DNA of 64,000 nt from Lineus longissimus (taxonomy: Eukaryota > Nemertea > Pilidiophora > Heteronemertea > Lineidae): contig NC_088322.1 of the NCBI RefSeq assembly GCF_910592395.1, positions 374,001-438,000 on the forward strand. Reading direction: 5' to 3'. The notes under the pieces were generated by a model, which made no database searches, had not been told where the DNA came from, and was given only the letters and a program-made list of their open reading frames with translations. Position numbers and translations under genes: made by a program. Within the stretch, counting starts at the first letter, position 1; each line of letters begins with the position of its first letter. Positions 52,289 to 61,464 of the stretch are shown here, piece after piece.

Positions 52289-55200
52289 ATGCCGAAAGCC
52301 ACCAAGGAAAAACGAAATCCTGGCCCATCCACCTACCTAGACGTTTCAAGATTGCCGTTAAAGGAACTTAACAATTTGTGCAACGCTAATAACATCAACA
52401 TCAACTAGTATTGGGCAATTCGCCTAACAGCAAATTGCAGACCATATCCCTGGTGAAAGTATTTTGTCATGTTGAGAAATTAGGTTTGCACCAGGATATA
52501 ACCAGATAAATCAGAGGCAAATAACCCTGAATAACCAGCTGAATTAGGTTGTGACAGTAGGTGCATCATAAATACTAGAAATAGCGATGGTTCTGGGACT
52601 GCAACAACTCAGCATATGGATGGTCAGAATCCAGCAGACAACAAGCAAATGTAATCTGAATCTCAACATCTTTCGTATCTTTTGACTAGTTTTCTGGTCG
52701 AGTGAGGGAAACCAGTTGGCCATCTGATATGGCTGGTGGGGATGAAAGCTCCCAATGTTGGGACGACCAATAAATGAGAGTTGAACATTGAATTCCTTTG
52801 AAGTGTAGGTTGTGACGAGTCAGGCCAGTTTGTGCATGATTACAACATAGGGGTAACTGGTTATTCCCTCACAATCTACACTAAAAAAGGATTGTTGCAG
52901 TCTTGATCTTTCAATTAATTCCTTTGGTATGGTGCAACAAACCAGTCCAGTAGATATATACATGGTCATAGCATACGGCATCGAGACAACCAGTATGCAA
53001 GGTCACGGCCAGGCCCAAGGGGTATGACCGATCAGTACTAAGAGTAAAAACGTAACATGCAATAATATCTTTTTAAACTAACTGCCACATTACGTTTATT
53101 TATTCAGTCTTTTTGAAGTAAAAGTATTACAGTGAAAAAGAACGAAATACGGCTGATTCAGCACTGCACCGATGTCAAGGTTAAGACGGTTATACGACTT
53201 TGCCGCATCAGCTCCTCGTGGTCAAGCCTCCTATATCCGTGACTAATGCGGTCGCAGAACAGAACAGATGCTGATCATCCCCGTCAGGCTGTAAAACAGA
53301 GCGAGGAAATATTTTAACTTCACCAGAAGTTTTATCATTCATTATTCAGACCAACAGACACTGTTACCTGCTAATAGTCTATGAATTTCATTGTCATAAT
53401 TCAGAACAAACACTTATCACCTTTGCTCAGAAGGTGTGTACATTCGTGTGTCCATTTACACTGCACGTGTATACATGCTTTACTGTACATTTCTACAGGA
53501 GTGAGCAGGATGTACAGAAAAACGATCTCCAAAACTGTTGCTTTCAGCACTCGCGACACGTTAAGCGAGGTTTCAGCAATTATTTTCAGTGAAGGTATAT
53601 ATCATGTGTAGAGTCTGGGTGATTTTGAGACATTCTTAGGTGTTTAAGGCGCACAGTTTGATGAAACTTGCCCGAATTCGTAACTTTTTTGATGAATGTA
53701 TATCCGCCATTGCGGGGATCTGGAAACTTTTGGATGACAAGTTTGCCTCAAAAGATGGACGTGCTCCCTATAATCACCCAAACTAACAGCGAATATATAT
53801 TCTTAAGATCCTTTTCTTGACCTCTGATGAGTTAATTTTGTCTGATGCAGTGTTTCAACACAAATTTGAGGGCGATTACAATCACGAAAAATTCACACTC
53901 ACCCAGTCCAGAATGCGTAGACGAAATGTCTGTTGGCTCTTCCATGTAGCGGGTATCCTCCCACCTGTTCAGGTCGGGACAGATCAACGTTGAGCAACTT
54001 GCCGAATCGGTAAAAACGCGGGAGGCAGTGCTATTACCGGAACGGTTCAGAACCGGCGATTTTCATCAAAAATCACCCGAAAACTAAAAAAGTAAGCAAC
54101 GGCTGCAAAAATAAAGTACACGTTGTTCGTTAGCAGGTTATGAAACGTAACCTAACCAAATTTCAGGTCGTTCCGTGCGGCAGTTTCGGAGATACGTGTC
54201 GAAAACTACATCCCTCGGGTCCTGGCGATCGGCTCAGTAAAACAATAGACCATATCGACGGAGTTGTGGATATGGTCTAAATATGGCAAGAAAGCAAAAA
54301 TTAACATCCTTTCAAATAAACTTTCTATCACAACCACAGGAAAAAAAAATGAACCTGCAGTTCCACACTTGGACAACCACAATTTATCTAAAGAACAGCT
54401 GAATGAATTCCAGACCCTTACTCCTGCCCACCTGGCAACTTTGAAGGAATGGACAAAAGATCTCGAAAAAATTCCTGATGTGGATGAATCTATTGTCAAA
54501 AAGTACTTGTGCCAGACTAGGGTCATTGGTCTATCAGAAGAACGAATGTATAAATTAACTAGACCCTATCAGTTGAAAGACTTTGTACATTCAATGCTCA
54601 TTCATACCAGTCCAGCTCCTGGCACATCTGACATGTCTGAGAATACATTTATAGCTGTGCAGGCTCAGTGTAACGCATCACAAAGTTCATCCAGTGACGA
54701 CGTGAAGGTGGTGTTCGCCATACTGGATTCATTAACTGGCCAGCCTCATGGAGGGTATTGTACATGCACTGTTGGGTAAGTCAAGTAAATACATAACTGG
54801 GCTGTCACATAAAGCATTTCTTCAATTTATCTTCTTTGTTTTGGTTGCACAGCAGATTGAATTTTGTGGAATTCAAGCAGATTGAATTTTGTGGAATTCA
54901 AGGTTCCAGTGCAAGTGCAAAGTCAAGTGTTACATACATCACATGTCTGTTGTACCAGTACATAATTTCCAGTGCGATGACTGTCCAAGTAGTAAACTAC
55001 ATTTATGACTCAATAACGAATCAACCAATGTTTTCTTTATTCCAGCTTCTGTCAGTCATGTGGCCACATAGGTGCAGTACTTTTCCAGTTAGCAGATCTA
55101 GTGGCATCAGGGTTTACACAGCTTCCCAATGATCCATCATGTACAGACAAACTTTGCCAGTGGACCAATCCCAAAGGTATGTAAGGTGTGGTGATTTTTT

Positions 55201-56647
55201 TTAGTGGGCTCAAAGTTAGCTTTTTGCGTAAGAACACAAATTCCACTTTCCATAAACTGTACATTTTTCTTGTGCAACCTAAAAATCAGTAAGTTTTAGG
55301 AGCACAGTGTGAAAATTTGGTTACATGTGCACAGTGAGCTGCCAAATTAGTCTCAATTTATGTCACTCATTCATCTGCCTAAGGCATGGCATTGGCAGTT
55401 AGTGGTCAGGATTTCCTATCAATGGTCCTGTCATCATGCTACATGAGAAGAATGATAATTTGTAAACTGTTGTCTAAATACACACATCATGTATCGTAGT
55501 TGTTGGATTAATTCAATATTTCAGTGGTACCCAAACTGGCAGTTTATTCATTTTCTTACTTCTTGCCACCAATCATATCATTTCAGGTTCAAATGTGCCT
55601 CCAAAACGTTTGGATGACATCAGGGTGAAGAAGAAGGCAATCACCACTCAACGCAGAACACTTGACGAATACGGGGCTAATGTTTTGCCATCAATGGTAT
55701 CCAAGCAGCCTAGCTCTCAGTTGATCCTCAAGCTCAGGGACAATCTTTACCAAGCAACGCAACACCTTGGACAGCATGTTCCTACACCACCACCTCTTAC
55801 TGTACTCCCAGACAAAGCAGATGCTCTTGATCCTGCTATACTTCCAGCAAGGGTAGAAACTGTAAAAACAAAACCTTTGCCAATTGCATTACACCAGGGT
55901 TTAAATTTTTCTTTTTCTGACGATGCACGCGCTGAAATTGAAGACATCACGAAGGGACAGAGTAATAATGTTGAATGGTTTAAACAGAAGATGGGTAGCC
56001 TTGGTGGCAGTATAGCTGGACAAGTCTTGCGCCATGAAAGAGGGGCTAAAATATCCACTGAGCGTCTTGTGAACCAAGTTATGGGCTACAGGTATCTTCA
56101 AATGACAAAACCAAAAATGGCTAACAAAGCTAGTCTCAAATATGGCATTGCTTCAGAGCCAAAGGCCAGATTAAGGTACACAAAGCATGCAAAACCCCAA
56201 CACAGAGATTTCACTGTGCACGAGTCAGGGCTTGTTGTTCATCCAACAAAGTATTATATAAGGGCCAGCCCCGATGGTATTGTATCTTGTTCATGTCATT
56301 CAAGGAAACTCCTTGAAATAAAGTGTCCATCCTCAGTCAAAGACCTGGACATAGCAACAGTGCTCGGGGAAAATAAGTTGAAATATCTTGTCAAGAATGA
56401 AAATGGCACTACTGAATTAAAACAACACTCTTCAGATGGCTATTATGCTCAAGTTCAGACTGGAATGGCTGTCACAGGAACAGAAGCTTGTGACTTTGTA
56501 GTTTACACAAAGTGTGACATGCTTGTTATTACGGTGCCTTTTGACACGAAGTATTGGGATGATGAGCTTGAACCAGCATTAACTAAGTTTTTCACAAAAT
56601 ACATTGTTCCGTTGATTGACAGGCAGGGCAGTGTTGATGAAGAATAA
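52289..56647 (+). CDS. SAP-like / SWIM zinc finger / YqaJ exonuclease protein
   Basis: Likely exons: 52289 to about 52407 (MPKATKEKRNPGPSTYLDVS, then LPLKELNNLC, like the first SAP helix); about 54264-54775 (YGKKAKINILSNKL, ends CTCTVG); 55046-55176 (FCQSCGHIGAVLFQ, LCQWTNPK); 55587-56647. Exons 2-4 join with GTAAGT/CAG and GTATGT/CAG in matching phases. CTC...CQSCGHIGA is a SWIM zinc finger. The last exon is a YqaJ/lambda-exonuclease domain with SPDG (D codon 56273-56275) and LEIKCP (Glu 56315, Lys 56321), the metal-binding motif. The protein would bind DNA and degrade or trim it; its job for the transposon is not known. The 5' joining of exon 1 to exon 2 is a guess. The last three exons are free of lesions. 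Confidence 0.8.
52409..54263. other. Probable intron; no gene seen
   Basis: Between the short SAP-like exon and the SWIM exon. Various short frames, none with motifs. AAATTTCAG at 54157 is a possible acceptor, but the frame after it meets a stop. Confidence 0.4.
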
Positions 56648-56833
56648 GCTAGACTGGAGTGTTAGTTGGCAATCTACTACTTCGGTTAGGCACTCAAAAA
56701 CAGGTGTTATTGAATGGTCAGGCGCTGAAGATCAGCAAGTTAACTATTTCTTAAAGGGACACTTATGCCATGCTTTTGAATGGGACAGATTTGAAATCGA
56801 ACCAGCTGTCAATATTTACAGATTTCAAATTTG

Positions 56834-57170
56834 GTGTGGGAATTGTAGATTTCTAGTCATAATAATCTTTGTTGTCAATTACTTTCTGAATTCCTGTAAT
56901 GAATGGGATCACAGATATCTAGTCATAAAATTTCTATGTACCAGATTTGTTGCGGTGAGATTTGTTGTTTTGGTCAGTGTTCACAATTAACACTCGTATG
57001 TGTGGGAATTGTAGATTTCTAGTCATGATAATCTTTGTTGTTGTCACTTTCTGTATTCCAGTTCATAGATGATTGGGATCACAGATATCTAGTCATAAAA
57101 TTTCTATATGTACCAGATTTGTTGTGGTGAGATTTTGTTGTTTTGGTCAGTGTTCACAATTTACACTTGT
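56834..57170 (+). repeat. Tandem duplication of a ~166-bp unit
   Basis: Copies start at GTGTGGGAATTGTAGATTTC near 56834 and 57000. Both contain GGGATCACAGATATCTAGTC and TTTGGTCAGTGTTCACAATT. It lies after the YqaJ stop codon. Confidence 0.85.
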
Positions 57171-57299
57171 ATGTGTCTGAGTGACAAATATTCATGTGTC
57201 TGAGTGATTTATTCATTCTATTTAGAAAAATGAATAAAATCAGATTTTTAAAATGATACTACATGTAGTTATAATATTAGCTTTTGGTGTAATACATTT

Positions 57300-57607
57300 T
57301 GCTTCATCCTCAAGACCTTGTCCTCTCAGTAGAGCTACGTACATGTGGCGCCTCATAAAGGAAGATGTCTGAATGTAGCTGATTGATACTAGTACATAAT
57401 AATGTTGCCTCAAGAGCATGTGAGCAACTGCTCATAATTGGCTCTATAGACGAGGGCAAAGTGGCCCAGTAAATGGAAAACAGAGTCTGTGGAGGAAACC
57501 TGTGCAGACGGAGTCGCCCACCCCACTGCGTGAAGTCACAACCTTGATAGGATTCCAACTCAGGACGGAACTCGAGGTGGCAGGCACATGTTACCATTGT
57601 GCCACTC
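57300..57607 (-). mobile_element. tRNA-derived SINE
   Basis: On the minus strand TGGCACAATGGTAACATG resembles a pol III box A, and GAGTTGGAATCC about 35 bases later resembles box B. A body with GGTTTCCTCCACAGACTC follows. The tRNA-like part cannot fold as a full tRNA. The three-prime end is not defined. Confidence 0.5.
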
Positions 57608-58149
57608 CACCTGCTGATTCATATCGGGGTATCCTATCCCGTCATTACTAGCTATCCTGGCCCGGCATACTGTGCCAGCCCTGTCTGTCATACTGGGCTA
57701 TCCTTGCCTGTCATACTGGGCAGGGGAATGTCCAGGATTACACCCATGTCTGGAAAAGGCGACAGATCATCCATTGGCTGTGCTGGAAGAGATTTAATGT
57801 ACACTCTCCCGTCATAAATCACCTCCGGTCACTATTTAGGCATGGGGACTTCTGGCTTTTTGGAAAACCTAGTACTACTGTAGATAAGAACAAAGAAAAA
57901 GGTACTTGTATTTTATCACAATTTTTTTTGGAGACAGGAGATCATATCGACACTAGTACAGCAATAGTATTGCAGTCCAGGAATTAATACAGAACCAGAC
58001 AGATGCAAAGACATGTAGTGTAAGGGACAAAGGCGAGGTCATACATTTTGTCAGATGGCCTGCAATATGCCCACAGTCCAGGAGGCATTATGAAAAGGCA
58101 CGATTTCTTCAGGTTGTCCATGTCATGCCTGTGTAGGCCTTTTAAATGA
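57608..58149. other. No gene seen; short tandem CTGTCATACTGGGC motif
   Basis: TGTCATACTGGGC-type motifs repeat at 57685-57725. Otherwise 3' flank of the minus-strand transposase gene. Confidence 0.4.
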
Positions 58150-60009
58150 TCACAACTTATGAATGATTGGCAGTTGGAAGTTACTTAGGTATGCACATAC
58201 AATGAAATACTGATTTATAACATCCTTCATGGAAAGTTTAACAGTCGAATCCCAAATGTGGTAAGTGCGAATCCTTTGTATAATGCGCTCAACATGGATT
58301 CGAACTTCTGCAATCTTGGCAGACCCTATACACTCAGCTTGGGACATCTGTGACCTACTACGGCCTTTAAAGTTTGGAATGATTAGTTCAACACCTAAAT
58401 CATTCAATTCCTTGTTGAGAGTAAATCCTCTATCTGCCATTACTTTGCTACCAGGCTGTAAACCATCTAAAAGTTCCTAACTGGACATGGTGATGTGATT
58501 GTCAGTAGCTCTACCACCATGGAATTCAGAAACATAGTTGATTGTTAGATTTGGAGAGAGACCAACAAGAAATTTGACAGTGTCTCTTGCCTTGTAATTG
58601 CTGTATGTTTCCTTCCTTGCCTGTAAAGTACTTGACCTCTCCAAGATGAGTTCTGTGCAGTCTAAAACAATCCTCAAAGAAGATATGTTTCTGAAACACT
58701 CGGGCATATTTTCAACATCAGCATCAGATTTCATCTCAAACAATGTTTTCAATTCTTGAGCAAGAAAATTTACCCATGTGGACATGCTCTTTGATATGTA
58801 TGACTCACTTACACCAAATGTTAAAGCCATATCCTTGTTTAATTTCCCAGTTTTCAGTTTAACAAGAACAAGGAAAAACTCTTCCTTGAATGAAAGCTTC
58901 CTTTCTTTTCCAGGTTTTGAACTTTTTGTTTCACTAAAATGTTTATACTGTTCGGTTCTTGAACCATTCCAGTATTTCAACTGTCCACTTGACCTTTTTT
59001 CCAAGTAGTCTGATAAACTAATGAAGACAGCATAATTGGGCATATTAGTCCAAAACCTGAAGTCTTCATCTTTGTCCCTTATATTGTCCAAACTCAGAAC
59101 TCTTCTTTTCAGTATGGCGTTTTCCTCTTCCAGCCTTATAATGTTTTGTTGCAACTCAATGTAATCTAAGGGGTACACTGTTTCATCAACTCTCGTGTGA
59201 ATGTAGTCATGATCAGTTGTATTCCACACTGATTTGAGTTGTCTTCTTCATCTGACTTTACCTTAGGCATACTACATGTACTGGTATTAAGTCTCTTTCT
59301 CGGTGTACTGTGGAAGTCAAGAGGGGATATGGAACCTGCTTTAGCTGATGACTTGGTTGTTCTGGCATTTGGTGATGGTTTGGATGGAAACAGGGAGGGG
59401 ATGTAGCCTGATGTCCCCGGGGTGTAGGTGCGCTTTCCTGAAAAATATAACAGTACACTGTAGTCTGTATATATACTAGTAAACATTTCAAAATACTTTA
59501 CTGATAGGCTCATGAGTCATGTAATGTTAATGACCATAACAAATCAAGTCTGTCCAGAAATCGATTGCATGATTGCATGGCTAGGACCTGGCTGGCAGAC
59601 AAATTCAATGGGCCTGGTGGACGGTCGGTACTGAGACTCGTAGAGGTTACTTTCTTGTACTATGTGTCAGTGCCATGATGACCTGATGATATCAATTCTA
59701 ACTAGGATGAAATCCACACACAGCAGACTCACCATCCGGGAAATGATCGGAACAAACTCGATCCCAAGCGCTGGCCACCCGATCATGATTGGACCGCCGC
59801 CTGGGGATGGCTTTCAGCCACTTCGTCCGCAGCAACGGATCGGCCAGCAACCTGAAATAACTTCTTTGGACACCGAGACTCCTGTCCACTCCAGCCCTGC
59901 TGTTACAGTCATCAACACAGCAAAGGTGTCCTGCAGAATTCGGTCTTTTTGACCGTACGATGAGGTCTTTTTTGGTTGATTCTGCCATGTTTGTTTTCAT
60001 TCTCAGCAC
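58150..60009 (-). pseudogene. THAP-DDE transposase of the ISL2EU-like element, one stop and one frameshift
   Basis: Exon 1 (60009 or M8 at 59988, to 59733) encodes a THAP domain: CCVDDC, a YFRLLADPLLRTKWLKAI stretch and RVCSDHFPDG, ending at a GTGAGT donor. Exon 2 begins about 59439 behind TTTTTCAG and encodes a Ser/Pro/Thr-rich linker (RTYTPGTSGYIPSLFP). A one-base shift near 59230 leads to the 59229-58477 frame with a coiled coil (LEEENAILKRRV), helix-turn-helix-like KDMALTFGVSESYISKSM and the first acid in RIVLDCTELI. A TAG at 58477-58479 interrupts; the frame resumes to 58150 with VMADRGF (second acid) and EVRIHVERI (glutamate). The triad is complete apart from the lesions. Confidence 0.82.
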
Positions 60010-60114
60010 CGGATCTCCCCCGCCTGCGGTGCATTTCGGGTAGTGGGAACAAGGCGAATGGATTCTTCCTGTTTAAAATAAAACGAAGTGACTATTGACA
60101 CGACCGGCGTGTCA

Positions 60115-60243
60115 CGACCGTCGTGTCTGCAGCGCCATAATCTGTAAGAGCATTACCCAACCGTCGTGTCTGCAGCGCCATAATCTGTAAGAGCATTACC
60201 CGACCGTCGTGTCTGCAGCGCCATAATCTGTAAGAGCATTACC
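60115..60243 (+). repeat. Three 43-bp tandem copies upstream of the ZSWIM-like start
   Basis: CGACCGTCGTGTCTGCAGCG then CCATAATCTGTAAGAGCATTACC, three times with one substitution (CAACCG in copy 2). It ends 97 bases before the start codon at 60340, in a GC-rich region with a TGACGTCA-like GTGACGTCACC and a CCACGTGA motif. Confidence 0.92.
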
Positions 60244-60339
60244 CGACCGTGACGTCACCGGTTTGCCAAGCGCGTGTCTCCCAACAAGCGGTCACTGTTT
60301 AGCCTTACCCGACCCCACGTGATCAGTAGAAGAAACAAC

Positions 60340-60608
60340 ATGGCGGGAGACGACGTTATGGAGCCGCTGTCTCTCGGCCAAAAATTCAGCCATTTCGCGG
60401 CTTTTGAAGAATATCTGAATAAATTCGAGCGGGAAACATTTGCAAAATTTGTTATAGCAGACTCGAGGACAGTTGAGAAAGCAAATAATGGGGTTGTAGA
60501 CGTAAAAAACTACTACAAAGATTCATTCAAGTATAGCCGTGTACGGTTCAAGTGCAAGCATGGCGGCGCTCACACAACGAAGAGCACTGGGGATCGTTAT
60601 AAGCAGAG
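60340..60608 (+). CDS. ZSWIM3-like N-terminal exon
   Basis: ATG 60340 begins MAGDDVMEPLSLGQKFSHFA. FEEYLNKFERETFAKFV, VRFKCKHGG and TGDRYKQR follow, the layout of the N-terminal domain of ZSWIM1/3-type proteins. It ends at AG|GTTTGT with two bases of a codon, so further exons are expected downstream. I found none before the gypsy element at 61.4 kb. A GC-rich upstream region fits a promoter. Such genes derive from MULE-type transposases and may be host genes or elements. CAACATGGCGG around the start is a good initiation context. Confidence 0.55.
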
Positions 60609-61464
60609 GTTTGTATGTTTAGTTTGTGCATTCATGCTCGCCATCTAGGCATGCTAGGGCCAGTTGTGGCTTAGGCCTAGGCCTCCTACTAGTATAGGCT
60701 AGGCCTGCCGTGCCATGTATAAATATGCCTGTACATTCAATAGGCCTACATGTACCATGTGCACACAAAATGCACTAGGCTACTATACATACAGGCTACA
60801 CTACACTGCACACAGTCACAGCACTGCACGTGACATGCACCACCAGTGATGGTCAGAAGTGCATGTTGTGTGCATATGACTAGCACTCACTCACTCACTA
60901 GTCACAGCACTCACTGCACATGCACCACCATTGATGGTCAGAAGTAAGTGCATGTGGTGTGCATATGTAGGCCTAGGCCTATTATTGATGAATGTAGCCT
61001 AGGTGTGGCTTAGGCCTACATCCACCCAACATGCACTATATGGCCTACACTACAGTGCACACAGCACGTACTGCGCACGTGCACTACTATAGTAGGCCCT
61101 AATGGTCAAAACGGCCGCTGGCACTGGCATGGTCATCATGCCACACGATGGAGTTAATGTGTAGCCAGTAGCCTAGCCTACCATCTGCAGTCATCCCATT
61201 CCGTAATGTGGCACTGGTGTGCGGCTAAAAGTGCGAAGGCCTTAGGGTAGTATTGGTGGTCTAAAATTTACAACCCCAGATTGAACGTGACTGTGTCATC
61301 ATAACCTAGATCCTGTTCTGTAGGTAGGTGTGGTATACCGATTAGCTAGACGAAGTATGCCGAGTGGGCAGCCATTGTGTAGTGAGAGCTCGGAAATAAA
61401 ATCATTCGTTTCATGTGTTACTACATTCGATTTCCTGAGTTATGATTAGCGAAGATGCTAAAAC
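60609..61464. other. TAGGCCTA-rich intron/LTR sequence
   Basis: Low-complexity TAGGCCTA, GCACTGCAC and CACTCACTCACTCA tracts. The last ~280 bases (AATAAAATCATTCG near 61396, ending before the primer site at 61465) are probably the 5' LTR of the gypsy element. The LTR borders cannot be set because the 3' LTR is outside the window. Confidence 0.45.

Larger units (their letters stand above)
51453..60040. mobile_element. ISL2EU-like (PHIS group) two-gene transposon, probable extent
   Basis: A plus-strand SAP/SWIM/YqaJ gene and a convergent minus-strand THAP-DDE gene lie between inverted similar ends. The left end has ATGCACCGCGCCGTGGGGGA then GATCCGGT and AAACAAA. The right end reads, on the minus strand, ATGCACCGCAGGCGGGGGA then GATCCGGT and AAACAAA. 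Pairing of a THAP-containing PHIS transposase with a YqaJ nuclease is, as I recall, typical of ISL2EU elements. The ends are imperfect and could instead be related promoters, so the exact borders are uncertain. Host repeats (a SINE, a tandem duplication) sit inside. Confidence 0.55.

Noticed and set aside
57560-57607. Functional tRNA gene
   Set aside because: Box-like motifs exist but the sequence does not form an acceptor stem and anticodon arm by eye.
59230-59265. 34-nt intron in the THAP-DDE gene (GTAAAG to CAG)
   Set aside because: Too short for an animal intron; a one-base frameshift explains the change of frame better.
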